This document shows positions 7,311 through 15,934 of a stretch of DNA of 64,000 nucleotides, piece by piece (position 1 is the first letter of the stretch; each line of letters begins with the position of its first letter). Source of the stretch: Geothrix sp. (GTDB taxonomy: Bacteria > Acidobacteriota > Holophagae > Holophagales > Holophagaceae); the NCBI GenBank assembly GCA_030824075.1, contig JAVBYJ010000009.1, positions 46,694 through 110,693 on the forward strand, given 5' to 3'. Below the pieces are notes generated by a model, which was not told the origin of the DNA, made no database searches, and saw nothing but the letters and a program-made list of their open reading frames with translations. Made by a program: the position numbers and the translations under genes.

Positions 7311-10300
7311 ATGCCCCACCGGCCCACCTGCCAAACCGCTGATTTTTTCGTGCTTCGCACGCCGGGACTGCCGCTGGACGCGCTCTGCTCCCAGGGCCCC
7401 ATCCGGGGAGAGGCCGAGGCACAGGATTCCGCCGGGGTCCACTTGGAAAAGGACCGGGAGGCGCCCCGTCAGATCCTGCGGGAACTCATCCGGCGCGAGG
7501 CCGTGCGGGAAGCCGTGGCCCTCGCGTCCCCGGATCTTGCCTCGCGGCTGGATGCCTGGCTGGACGGTTCCCTGGACCGCTCCGCGGCCCGGAATGTCGA
7601 ACGCGCCCTGTTGAAATACCTCAGCCGGATGAGCAGCCGCTCGACGCCCTTCGGCCTCTTCGCGGGGGTGTCCAAGGGGGCCTGGGCTCCTGCCAGCCGG
7701 CTTTCGGTGGGGGCCTGGTCGGAGGGCCGCAAGGCCCTGCGCCTGGATTGGGGCGTCCTGGAGACCTTGGTGGATCGCCTGGCGCGGGAACCGGACGTTC
7801 GGGCCGCCCTGACCTACCGGCCCAACTCAAGCATCTATGCCCGTGGGGGCTGGTACCGGTACCTTGAGCGCAGGGAAGCCTCAGAGGGACAGGGCCGGAC
7901 CTATCACCTGGAGGCCGTGGAGGCCACGCCCCATCTCGACTTTGTGCTGCAGCAGGCCGCGGGCGGTGCGTGCCTGCAGGATCTCGCCGCGCGCCTGGCC
8001 CGTCGCATGGAGGTGGCGCCGCAGGACGCCCAGGCGTTCCTGGATCAGATCATCGATGCCCAGGTGCTCTGCGGGGATCTCCAGCCGCCGCTGACCAGCC
8101 CCGATCCATTGGGCCAGGTGATCACCGCCCTTCAGGCCCATCCCGTCACGGCCCCCAGGGCCGAGCCGCTCATCGCGCTGGACTCGGCGCTGAAGTCCCT
8201 TCAGGGCGCACCCCTCGGCTCCCATCCGGAGGGTTATGGCCGCCGGTTGGCGCCGCTGGCCGACCTGGGGATTCCCTCTGATACCCGGGATGTCCTCCAG
8301 GTGGACCTCTTCCGTCCGGCCCCGGCCTTGGCTCTGTCCCCCGTGGTGCGCAAGGCCCTTGAGGCGGGGGCTGAAACGCTTCGCCGGCTGACCCCACCCT
8401 CCCTGCCAGGCCCCTTGGATCGGTTCCGGGCGGCTTTCCAGGAGCGGTACGGCAGCCGGTGGGTGCCGCTTCTGGAGGTTCTGGATGAAGAGAGCGGCCT
8501 GGGGTTCGATGGGGGCGCGTCCCTGGATTCCCCTTTGCTGGAGGGCCTGCCTTTTGGAAGCCCCCCGTCGCCACGCCAGCTTTCCCGCCGGGACCTGTTT
8601 CTCCTGAAGCAACTCCCGCGATGGCAGGGGTCCCCCACCTGGGCCTTGGAGGACGCCGATGTGGAGGCGTTGGCCCATCCGGATCCCCAGCCCTTTCCCC
8701 ATTCGTTCGCGGCCTTGACCAGCCTTGAGGCCTCCAGCCTGGCCGCCCTGGACCGGGGCGAATTCCAATTCTGGATGGAACACCATTCAGGCCCCACGGC
8801 CGCGCGGTGGCTGGGGCGATTTGCCTCCGGGGATTCCGCTTTGCAGGACGCGCTTCAGGGCCACCTGCGCAAAGAGGAATCCCTGCGCCCGGAAGCAGTG
8901 TTCGCCGAGGTGGTCCACGTGCCCGAGGGCCGGATGGGCAATGTGTTGGCCCGGCCCTCCCTGCGGGGCTACGAAATTCCCTTTCTGGCGACCCCTGGCG
9001 TTCCGTCGGACCACACGATCTTCCCTTCGGACCTCCAGCTGACCGTCCGGGGGGATCGCGTGTGGCTGGCTTCCATGCGGCTGGGCCGGGAGGTCATCCC
9101 CCGCCTGTCCTCGGCTCACAATTTCGCCCGTGGGCCCGTCGTCTACCGGTTCCTGGCCCACCTGCAGGATCAGGACGGGCGCCCGGGAGGATGGTCCTGG
9201 GGCGCCTTGTCTGAACAGCCCTTTCTGCCGCGGGTCACCCGGGGAAGCCACATCCTCAGCAAGGCGCGGTGGCGGCTCGAAGCCAGGGAGCTGAAAGAAG
9301 CCATGGCCGGCTCCCGCGAGGGGGCCTGGGGTGCCTTCCAGGCCCTTCGGGACAGCCGGAGGCTGCCCCGGTTCGTGGTGCTCACCGATGCCGACAACGG
9401 CCTGCTGGTGGACCTGGACCAGGTGCTAGGAGTGGAGACCCTGCATCACCTCGTCTCCAGCCGTCCCACCTTCACCCTCACCGAGTGCTTCCCGGACCCT
9501 GGTCAAGCTCTGGTCACCTCGCCGGAAGGCCGATTCGCGCATGAACTGGTCATTCCTTTTGAGGCAACGTCACCCGCTGAGCGGAAGGCAATCGCTCTCC
9601 CTTCGATGTCCACTGCCCCCAGCGCCCGAACCTACCCCCCCGGTTCGGAGTGGCTCTACCTCAAGCTCTACTGCGGGCCCGCCAGCGCGGATCGGCTCCT
9701 GGTGGAACTGGAACCCCTGCTTCGGAGGACCCAAGCGGAAGGACTTTGGGACCGCTGGCATTTTGTCCGCTACCGCGACCCGGACCACCACCTGCGTCTG
9801 CGCTTCCATGGCCATCCCCTGCGCCTCCTCGCGGAGCTTCTGCCCCATTTCCACAAGCACCTTGAGGAACACCTGGCGCAAGGCCTTCTCTGGAAATGGC
9901 AGGTGGATACCTTTGAGCCGGAATGGGAGCGCTATGGGGGTTCGCTCGGCTTTGCGTTGGCGGAAGGGTGGTTTTTTGAGGACAGCCAACTGATCCTGAA
10001 TCTGCTCGCGGGTGGCCTGACGCTGGAGCAACGCTGGCGAATTGGACTTAGACATACGGATGCGATCTGGGCCGCCATGGGTTTGAGTGTCCAGGCCCGG
10101 AAAGGGCTGGCCCAGGCCGCCCGGGATGGTTTCCGGAAGGAGTTCGCGGATTCGGGGGAAGGCGCCGTGCAGATGGGCGCGCGGTTCCGCGATCTGCGCA
10201 AGGAGCTGGAGACGGGGTTTCCCGTTGTCCCGGATTCACCCCTTGCCCCAGGTGTGTACGGCCTGCCTCGCATGCGGGAGGCCTGCGACCAGGGGTTGAT

Positions 10301-10451
10301 TGAAGAGGGTCCACTCAGCCTCGCCGGAACCTTGTCGCACATGCACCTCAACCGCCTGCTTCGAACCAACCATCGGGAAAGCGAATGGGTCCTCATGGAA
10401 TTTCTGGTGCGTCTTTACGAGTCCCGCCTCGCGCGCTTTCCAGAGACCTGA
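7311..10451 (+). CDS. Full-length lantibiotic dehydratase (LanB type)
   Basis: A 1046-residue class I lanthipeptide dehydratase. The glutamylation domain carries the signature KYLSRMSSRSTPFGLFAG near residue 105. The C-terminal SpaB-type/thiopeptide elimination domain starts near residue 775 with EWLYLKLYCG and HFVRYRDPDHHLRLRF, and ends with SHMHLNRLL. Such enzymes glutamylate Ser/Thr of a precursor using glutamyl-tRNA and then eliminate glutamate to leave dehydroamino acids. AAGGA precedes the ATG. No LanC cyclase, peptidase or peptide exporter is adjacent; the next genes are a lipid ABC system. The likely substrate is the divergent 51-residue peptide, and a LytTR operator lies upstream. 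Confidence 0.93.
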   Translation: MPHRPTCQTADFFVLRTPGLPLDALCSQGPIRGEAEAQDSAGVHLEKDREAPRQILRELIRREAVREAVALASPDLASRLDAWLDGSLDRSAARNVERALLKYLSRMSSRSTPFGLFAGVSKGAWAPASRLSVGAWSEGRKALRLDWGVLETLVDRLAREPDVRAALTYRPNSSIYARGGWYRYLERREASEGQGRTYHLEAVEATPHLDFVLQQAAGGACLQDLAARLARRMEVAPQDAQAFLDQIIDAQVLCGDLQPPLTSPDPLGQVITALQAHPVTAPRAEPLIALDSALKSLQGAPLGSHPEGYGRRLAPLADLGIPSDTRDVLQVDLFRPAPALALSPVVRKALEAGAETLRRLTPPSLPGPLDRFRAAFQERYGSRWVPLLEVLDEESGLGFDGGASLDSPLLEGLPFGSPPSPRQLSRRDLFLLKQLPRWQGSPTWALEDADVEALAHPDPQPFPHSFAALTSLEASSLAALDRGEFQFWMEHHSGPTAARWLGRFASGDSALQDALQGHLRKEESLRPEAVFAEVVHVPEGRMGNVLARPSLRGYEIPFLATPGVPSDHTIFPSDLQLTVRGDRVWLASMRLGREVIPRLSSAHNFARGPVVYRFLAHLQDQDGRPGGWSWGALSEQPFLPRVTRGSHILSKARWRLEARELKEAMAGSREGAWGAFQALRDSRRLPRFVVLTDADNGLLVDLDQVLGVETLHHLVSSRPTFTLTECFPDPGQALVTSPEGRFAHELVIPFEATSPAERKAIALPSMSTAPSARTYPPGSEWLYLKLYCGPASADRLLVELEPLLRRTQAEGLWDRWHFVRYRDPDHHLRLRFHGHPLRLLAELLPHFHKHLEEHLAQGLLWKWQVDTFEPEWERYGGSLGFALAEGWFFEDSQLILNLLAGGLTLEQRWRIGLRHTDAIWAAMGLSVQARKGLAQAARDGFRKEFADSGEGAVQMGARFRDLRKELETGFPVVPDSPLAPGVYGLPRMREACDQGLIEEGPLSLAGTLSHMHLNRLLRTNHRESEWVLMEFLVRLYESRLARFPET

Positions 10452-10560
10452 CCCGCTTTCCCTCGAATTGAAGGATGCATGCCTTCATCTTGATTGAGTT
10501 CGTTGCTGGAACGTGGAGCCGGCATCTATCAAAATAGCTATAAACAAAAGGTTTGTATCG

Positions 10561-10575
10561 TGGCACGCAAGATGC
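10561..10575 (+). promoter_or_regulatory. Predicted sigma-54 promoter of the mla-like operon
   Basis: TGGCACGCAAGATGC matches the -24/-12 consensus closely: GG and GC are separated by exactly ten bases and TGGCACG is perfect. It lies about 130 bases before the mlaE-like start, in otherwise gene-free DNA. The upstream stretch is AT-rich, and a dyad (TGAAGG and CCTTCA arms, 10468-10486) lies about 80 bases upstream, where an enhancer site would be expected. The activator is unknown. Confidence 0.55.
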
Positions 10576-10702
10576 CCATTCCCTGAGGATGCTCTCCCCA
10601 GGTGCCGTGCTTTCACGCGCCTGGAGAACGGATCCGCGTGCTGCGCCCTCGCCCGCGCCACAGAACCGAAGCCGGTCGTCTCTCCATCAGAAAGCTGAGC
10701 CT

Positions 10703-11500
10703 ATGCCCAAGAAGGCGGAGCAGGCGGGATCCAGCGACAAGCCTTCGATGCTGTCGTTCCTGGAATGGATCGGGGAGCTGGGGGCCTTCACCGTCAAGCT
10801 GGTGAGGTCGACATGCTCACCCCCGTATCACTTTCAAGAGTTGTTCCAGCAGATGCACGAGGTCGGCACGCGCTCTCTGCCCCTGGTTGTGCTGGCAAGC
10901 GCCGCGACCGGGGTCGTCCTCAGCCTGCAGATGCGCGAAAGCCTGGTCCGCTTTGGGGCGAAGTCACTCCTGCCGGTCGTCATCGTCCTGACAATCATCA
11001 AGGAGAGCGGCCCGATCATCACCGCGCTGGTTGTCTGCGGCCGAGTGGGTGCAGGCATTGGCGCTCAGCTCGGTTCGATGAAAGTGACCGAGCAGATCGA
11101 TGCGATCGAGGCATCGGCCGTTGACTCCTTCAAGCTGCTGGTGGTGACACGCGTCGTGGCGTGTGTCCTGATGCTCCCGCTGCTGACGCTCGTGGCCGAT
11201 TTCTCCGGGATCCTGGTCGGCTGGATGGCCAACACCATGATCGAGCATGTGGCCCTGGTCCCCTTCCTGACGGACGGCTTCAAGCAAGTCACCTTCAAGG
11301 ACCTGCTCCCAGCCACGGCGCGAACGGCCCTGTTCGGGTTCATCATCGGACTGCTGGGCTGCTTCCAGGGAATGCGCACGACCGGAGGAACCGAAGGGGT
11401 CGCACGCTCGGCCACCAGTGCGGTGGTCCTCTCCTCACTGTTCGTGATCGTCGCCGATGTGTGGCTCGTCCGCCTGATCCAGATTGTGTTCCAGCCATGA
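10703..11500 (+). CDS. mlaE: MlaE-family ABC transporter permease
   Basis: A 265-residue inner-membrane permease of the MlaE family, which moves phospholipids or other lipids between the membranes together with an MlaF ATPase and an MCE-domain protein. Family hallmarks are the N-terminal amphipathic stretch, four or five hydrophobic helices and the conserved central segment running through GRVGAGIGAQLGSM and EQIDAIE. The frame is open further upstream, but homology begins near the ATG at 10703. The stop overlaps the ATPase gene by four bases (ATGA), so expression is coupled. The operon is preceded by a sigma-54-type promoter. Confidence 0.9.
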   Translation: MPKKAEQAGSSDKPSMLSFLEWIGELGAFTVKLVRSTCSPPYHFQELFQQMHEVGTRSLPLVVLASAATGVVLSLQMRESLVRFGAKSLLPVVIVLTIIKESGPIITALVVCGRVGAGIGAQLGSMKVTEQIDAIEASAVDSFKLLVVTRVVACVLMLPLLTLVADFSGILVGWMANTMIEHVALVPFLTDGFKQVTFKDLLPATARTALFGFIIGLLGCFQGMRTTGGTEGVARSATSAVVLSSLFVIVADVWLVRLIQIVFQP

Positions 11501-12246
11501 ACCAACCAGGCGATGGCGAGGCAATCATCAACCTCACGGATCTGTGCAAAGCCTTCGACGGCCAAGCAGTGCTCAACCGCGTGAACCTCCAGCTCATGCG
11601 AGGCGAGACCCTGGTGGTCCTCGGCCGCAGCGGCACGGGCAAGAGCGTGCTGCTCCGGTTGTTGATCGGGCTACAGCAGCCGGATTCGGGTTCCATTCAG
11701 ATGATGGGACAGGAAATCACGGGACTGCCTGAAAAGGGCCTTTATGAAATCCGGAAGAAGGTCGGCTTCGTCTTCCAGAATTCGGCCCTTTACGATTCCT
11801 TGACGGTTGCAGAGAATGTCGAATTTCCCCTCAAGTATCACGGGGAAATGACGGCGGCCCAGCGCCGGGAGCGCGCCATCGAGATTCTGTCCCAGGTCGG
11901 AATGGACAAGGCCGCGGCCAAAATGCCCACCGACATTTCGGGTGGCATGAAAAAGCGGGTCGGGCTGGCCCGGGCGCTGGCGCTCGATCCGGACCTCATG
12001 CTGTACGACGAGCCGACCGCGGGTCTCGATCCGATCACATCAGGCGAGATCAACGAGCTGATCCTGCAGCTCCAGGAGGAGCGCACCATGTCGTCCATTG
12101 TCGTCACCCACGAGATCCATAGCGCCGAGAAGATCTCGGACCGTGTCGCCATGCTGAACCAGGGAAGCATCGTGTTTGACGGAACCTTTGAGGAATTGAA
12201 AAAAAGCGATGACGCATTCGTCTCGCTCTTTGTCCGGAATGGATAG
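11497..12246 (+). CDS. mlaF: MlaF-family ABC transporter ATPase
   Basis: A 249-residue ATP-binding subunit that powers the MlaE permease. Walker A is GRSGTGKS, the signature motif ISGGMKKRVG, and Walker B LMLYDEPTAGLD followed by the switch histidine in VVTHE. The segment VGFVFQNSALYDSLTV is characteristic of the MlaF/MKL branch rather than of amino-acid or export ATPases. The ATG at 11497 overlaps the mlaE stop. The MCE-domain gene begins 62 bases downstream. Full family length with no oddities. Confidence 0.93.
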   Translation: MNQPGDGEAIINLTDLCKAFDGQAVLNRVNLQLMRGETLVVLGRSGTGKSVLLRLLIGLQQPDSGSIQMMGQEITGLPEKGLYEIRKKVGFVFQNSALYDSLTVAENVEFPLKYHGEMTAAQRRERAIEILSQVGMDKAAAKMPTDISGGMKKRVGLARALALDPDLMLYDEPTAGLDPITSGEINELILQLQEERTMSSIVVTHEIHSAEKISDRVAMLNQGSIVFDGTFEELKKSDDAFVSLFVRNG

Positions 12247-12308
12247 GAACCGGTTCCAAGGTCCCCGTCGGCCCAAAGAATCGTGTCCCGCTTTTCAAGG
12301 TGGTCGAT

Positions 12309-13445
12309 ATGAAAAAAATGGCACTCCTGGGCTTGTTCATCTTTGGGGCGATGGTGATTCTCTTCGCTGGTGTTTTTGTCATTGGAAACCAGCAGCGGAT
12401 GTTCACCCGTTCCTATTATCTGCGCGCGGAGTTTCCCACCGTGTCCGGGCTTCTGAACGGAGCCGAGGTCCGCGTCGGTGGCGTTCGGAAAGGCACCGTC
12501 GATGAGATCCGGCTGCCCTCCCGGCCAGGGGGGAAGGTGCTCGTTCTGATGTCGCTCGATCGTTCGACACGCAATCTGGTGAAACAGGATTCCATCGCGG
12601 CGATCGAGACGGAAGGGTTGCTCGGGAACAAGTTTCTTGCCATCTCGTTCGGCAGTCCGGAAGTCGCGGGCGTGAAAGACTGGGACACCATTGCGAGCCT
12701 GGAACCCCTGGATGTCTCCGACTTGCTCAAGAAAACAAGCGACATCATGGGCACCACGCACAGCACGATGAAGCACTTCGAAACCACCTCCGGGCATATC
12801 GCCGCCATCACAGCCCGGGTTGATCGGGGTGACGGTTCGATCGGCGCCCTGCTCAAGGAGCGGGTGCTCTATGACCAGCTCACCGCCGCCACCACCGACA
12901 TCGCCGCCACCTCGGGCGAGGCGCGCAAAACGATGACCGAGGCGAGAGTCGGGGTGACCGCGTTCACAGAGAATATGCAGGCCCTGAAACAGAACATCCT
13001 TTTCCGTGGGTACTTCAAAGATCGGGGCTACCAGGATTCCACCGACTTGACGAAGTGGGAGATTGACTCAATGCCTGATGCCGCTCCTGTGAAGACGTTT
13101 GTTTATGCTGCCGAGGAGCTCTTTGAAAAACCTGAAACAGCCAAACTCAAGCACAAGAAACGACTCCATGAAGTTGGTGCCTACCTCGAAACCAATCCGT
13201 TTGGTGTGGTGGTCGTCCAGGCCTTTTCAAGCCAAGCAGGGGCCCGCGCGGAGAACCTGGTCCTCACCCAGGCCCAGGCCATGGTGATCCGCCATTTCTT
13301 GGCCGATACCTTTGAGGTCGATGATACGAAGCTGAAGACCAAGGGCATGGGTGAGGTGGACTCCACGCCACCGGGGAGAACCCGCTGGATCGAGATCTCT
13401 GTCTATGCCCAGACGGTGCCACCTAAGGTGGTCTCCTCACCTTGA
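12309..13445 (+). CDS. MCE-domain (MlaD-like) protein with OmpA-like C-terminal region
   Basis: A 378-residue protein anchored by one N-terminal membrane helix (residues 3-25). An MCE domain covers about residues 35-115 (FPTVSGLLNGAEVRVGGVRKGTVDEI), as in substrate-binding MlaD/YrbD. A helical linker of about 100 residues follows. The last about 90 residues (VVVVQAFSSQAG, then QAMVIRHFLADTFEVDDTKLKTKGMGE) resemble the OmpA peptidoglycan-binding fold, which would tether the lipid tunnel to the cell wall. AAGG eight bases upstream favours the ATG at 12309; a GTG at 12300 is possible. The MCE part is firm; the OmpA reading is an inference from pattern. Confidence 0.85.
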   Translation: MKKMALLGLFIFGAMVILFAGVFVIGNQQRMFTRSYYLRAEFPTVSGLLNGAEVRVGGVRKGTVDEIRLPSRPGGKVLVLMSLDRSTRNLVKQDSIAAIETEGLLGNKFLAISFGSPEVAGVKDWDTIASLEPLDVSDLLKKTSDIMGTTHSTMKHFETTSGHIAAITARVDRGDGSIGALLKERVLYDQLTAATTDIAATSGEARKTMTEARVGVTAFTENMQALKQNILFRGYFKDRGYQDSTDLTKWEIDSMPDAAPVKTFVYAAEELFEKPETAKLKHKKRLHEVGAYLETNPFGVVVVQAFSSQAGARAENLVLTQAQAMVIRHFLADTFEVDDTKLKTKGMGEVDSTPPGRTRWIEISVYAQTVPPKVVSSP

Positions 13446-13492
13446 AAACAGACCCTGGCCGAAACCGATCGCATCAGCCCATGGGATGGGTC

Positions 13493-14695
13493 TCACCTCA
13501 GCTTGCTCACCGCAAGCTTGCGAATGTCCGAGTCCAGGTCGCTCGTTGCGATCTGGGTCAGCACCGCTTTGTCCGTCACCTTGTTCACAGCGGACCTGCG
13601 CACGCTCCAATCCTTGTCGCTCCTGGCAACCCGGGCCAGGGCCGCCTGGTCCGTCAACAGGCTTACCGCAAGGATGCGGATATCCGAATCCTCATCACTC
13701 GTGGCGATTTTCGCCAGGACGCCTTGGTCGGTCAGCATGGCCGCTGCCGCGATCCGGACGCTCCAATCCTTGTCACTGGTGGCGACCTTGGCCAGGGCGG
13801 CCTCGACCGTCAGTCGGCTCACGGCAAGCTTGCGTATGTCCACGTCCTCATCGCTCGTGGCGATCTGCGCCAGGACAGCCTGGCTGGTCAGTCTTTCCAC
13901 CGCGGCCCTGCGTACGCTCCAATCCTTATCGTTCCGGGCGACCTGGGCCAAGGCGGCCTGACCCGCCGCACTTTCGACGGTGGCCTGTCCCGCTTCTGAA
14001 CCCTTGGCTGCATTCACGCCCTGGGTTGGCGCAGTTAGGGCGGCCCCCTGTCCTCTGGTGGTCGGAGGTGCCTCCTGGCGCTTCTCGCTTCCGGCGGCCG
14101 AGTACACCGGAGGGTCCACCGCGGCCTTGCGCCCGTTCAAACCCTTGTCGCTCCCGGCGGTCTGGGCCAAGGCCGCCTGATCCGCCGCACGTTCAACGGG
14201 GGCCCGCCCTGCTTCCAAGCCTTTGGCTGCATTCGTGTCCTGGGTCGACGGAGTCAGGGCCACCGCCTTTCCTCCGGCGGTTGGGGGCGCCTCCTGGCGC
14301 TTCTCGCTTCCGGCGACTGCATTCACCGGAGGGTCCACCGCGGCCTTGCGCGCGCTCATGTCAGCGCTCCTGTCGGCGTTTACGCCAGCAGCAGGGGAGA
14401 GGTGGATCGGGGCGGACGGGTCGGCCACCTTCTCCCCAGGAGCATGCTTGCCGTCCAGGTCCTTGGCTGCCTTCGCAACCTGGGGCAGGGGGCCTTGAAC
14501 GGTAGGCTTGCGGGGCTCCTCATCGGGATTCCTACAGGCCAGGCACACCAAGCCGAGCGCGATTCCTGTTGTGAATCGCGCAAGGGGCCGATGCCACGCG
14601 CAAACCTCGCCCGGTTGGGGCCGGCGCGGTACCTGGCCCAGACCGGCGGCGGGGAACGCTTCAAGGGACCGGATGATGATGGCTCGTGACCTCAT
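13493..14695 (-). CDS. HEAT-like repeat protein, probable lipoprotein
   Basis: A 400-residue protein of two parts. After a basic N-terminus a hydrophobic stretch, TGIALGLVCLAC, ends in a possible lipobox Cys. A Pro/Ala-rich region then contains two copies of an about 80-residue unit marked by GSEKRQEAPPT and NAAKG. The C-terminal 150 residues are tandem 26-residue HEAT-like repeats (LAKIATSDEDSDIR type), alternating between a DWSVR form and a DxDIR form, so the higher-order period is 52 residues. Such repeats usually form a binding surface for another protein. The signal lies unusually far from the ATG, so the true start may be downstream. No specific function can be assigned. Confidence 0.75.
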   Translation of the reverse strand: MRSRAIIIRSLEAFPAAGLGQVPRRPQPGEVCAWHRPLARFTTGIALGLVCLACRNPDEEPRKPTVQGPLPQVAKAAKDLDGKHAPGEKVADPSAPIHLSPAAGVNADRSADMSARKAAVDPPVNAVAGSEKRQEAPPTAGGKAVALTPSTQDTNAAKGLEAGRAPVERAADQAALAQTAGSDKGLNGRKAAVDPPVYSAAGSEKRQEAPPTTRGQGAALTAPTQGVNAAKGSEAGQATVESAAGQAALAQVARNDKDWSVRRAAVERLTSQAVLAQIATSDEDVDIRKLAVSRLTVEAALAKVATSDKDWSVRIAAAAMLTDQGVLAKIATSDEDSDIRILAVSLLTDQAALARVARSDKDWSVRRSAVNKVTDKAVLTQIATSDLDSDIRKLAVSKLR

Positions 14696-14745
14696 GGGGT
14701 GATCTCTCGAATCCAGTCATTCATCAAAATGATAGGCAAATGTCT

Positions 14746-15561
14746 TCAATTCGAAGGGAAAAGGTCGTGAAGGCGAGGCTCTTCCTGCACGATGCCTTGG
14801 GCTCCCTTCAGATGTGCTGAAAGGGCGGCATGGTCTGAGATCTTCGACCAAGGCGCACCGGAATGCATTTCGGCCCGTTCGACCGTAAAGCCACGCACAT
14901 AGATGCGATCCAGGCGCAGCAGGGGGCGCTTGGCAGGGAAACTCCGGCCAGGCGAATCGAGGCTGCCAAACGCTCCGCCGAACGCCTCAAGCATCCCAAG
15001 GCGATGGGCCAGCAATTCATCGGCCTCGTTCCGCCAGTCGTTGAAGTCGCCGGCGATGATGAGGGGCGAGTCGGGGTCGGCAATGCCCTCGAGGTATCCG
15101 GCGAGCGCATCCATCTGCCGGCGTCGTGAGCGGGCGAACACCGAGAGATGGACACAGACACAATGAAGGGCCTTGGTCAGGCCCGGCAGATGGATGGTGC
15201 AATGCAACAAGCCCCGCCGCTCGAAGCGCATCTGGGTGACATCCTGATTGTGTGAATGCTCGATCGGAAAACGGGCGAGGATCGCGTTGCCGTGGTGTCC
15301 GTGCCCATAGATCACGTTGCCGCCATAGGCGGTGGACTGCCAGACATCTTCCGCCAGGAATTCGTACTGCGGCTCGTAGGGCCAGTTTTCGAATTTCTTG
15401 GCATTCCTGCTGTGTCGACCCTGGACCTCCTGAAGAAACACGATGTCTGGACCCAGGCTCCGCAATTGGTCCCGGAGCACGTGCACCATCAGGTTCTGAT
15501 GGAATTGCGAGAACCCCTTGTGAATGTTGTAGGTGACGATGTGGAGGTGCGTGCGATCCAT
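14746..15561 (-). CDS. Endonuclease/exonuclease/phosphatase (EEP) family hydrolase
   Basis: A 271-residue enzyme of the DNase I-like EEP superfamily. Conserved elements are visible in order: VTYNIHKGF, FLQEVQ with the metal-binding Glu, HLSVFARSRRRQ, the catalytic IAGDFNDW and the terminal SDHAALSAHL. Bacterial members of this short cytosolic type act on nucleic acids or phosphodiester and phospholipid head groups; the substrate is not predictable. The frame extends upstream to 15636, but homology starts at the ATG at 15561; no clear ribosome site is seen there. It precedes the HEAT-repeat gene by 50 bases on the same strand. Confidence 0.88.
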   Translation of the reverse strand: MDRTHLHIVTYNIHKGFSQFHQNLMVHVLRDQLRSLGPDIVFLQEVQGRHSRNAKKFENWPYEPQYEFLAEDVWQSTAYGGNVIYGHGHHGNAILARFPIEHSHNQDVTQMRFERRGLLHCTIHLPGLTKALHCVCVHLSVFARSRRRQMDALAGYLEGIADPDSPLIIAGDFNDWRNEADELLAHRLGMLEAFGGAFGSLDSPGRSFPAKRPLLRLDRIYVRGFTVERAEMHSGAPWSKISDHAALSAHLKGAQGIVQEEPRLHDLFPSN

Positions 15562-15661
15562 GGCGTTCACGAGGCTGAGAACATCCTTTCCTGCATGTGG
15601 GTGGCGAAGGTGAATCCCCGGGGGCAATGTACCCAACGAAGGGAATGGACCAAGCGCGGCC

Positions 15662-15928
15662 CTACTCCGCCTGCCTATCCGCCTCTTCCTCCTGCAAGTC
15701 AGCGAAGAGATCCTCCACGACCTCGCGGCTTTCCGGAGTCACCTCGCCGGTCAGGGCTTCGGTCACGTCATCTTCGGTCAGCGATCCAGCGATCTGCTCA
15801 TGAAGGGGACGCTCCTGCCTATCGATGGATACCGGGGTCGGTTCTTCCGGAAACGCCACCCCAAGGGATTCCGACTCCGCTTGGGTCAGGTGCAAGCCGT
15901 CATTCCTCTTGGTTCTTTTGGACGCCAT
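15662..15928 (-). CDS. Small acidic hypothetical protein
   Basis: An 88-residue protein with a basic N-terminus (MASKRTKRNDG) and a strongly acidic C-terminal half (EDLFADLQEEEADRQAE). No known domain is recognised. It begins six bases after the stop of the CsbD-like gene on the same strand, so it is probably co-expressed as a stress-related small protein. GGGGAAG about ten bases before the ATG could serve as the ribosome site. Composition and third-position GC are consistent with a real gene. Confidence 0.55.
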   Translation of the reverse strand: MASKRTKRNDGLHLTQAESESLGVAFPEEPTPVSIDRQERPLHEQIAGSLTEDDVTEALTGEVTPESREVVEDLFADLQEEEADRQAE

Positions 15929-15934
15929 GGGCGT

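Noticed and set aside
10513..10698. 61-codon frame with five Cys just downstream of lanB, considered as a second precursor
   Set aside because: It starts at a GTG without a ribosome site, spans the sigma-54-type promoter, and shows no leader motif; it is more likely a by-product of low stop frequency.
13442..14505. Long plus-strand frames opposite the HEAT-repeat gene
   Set aside because: They are Pro/Arg/Ser-rich antisense readings of a repetitive, GC-rich gene.
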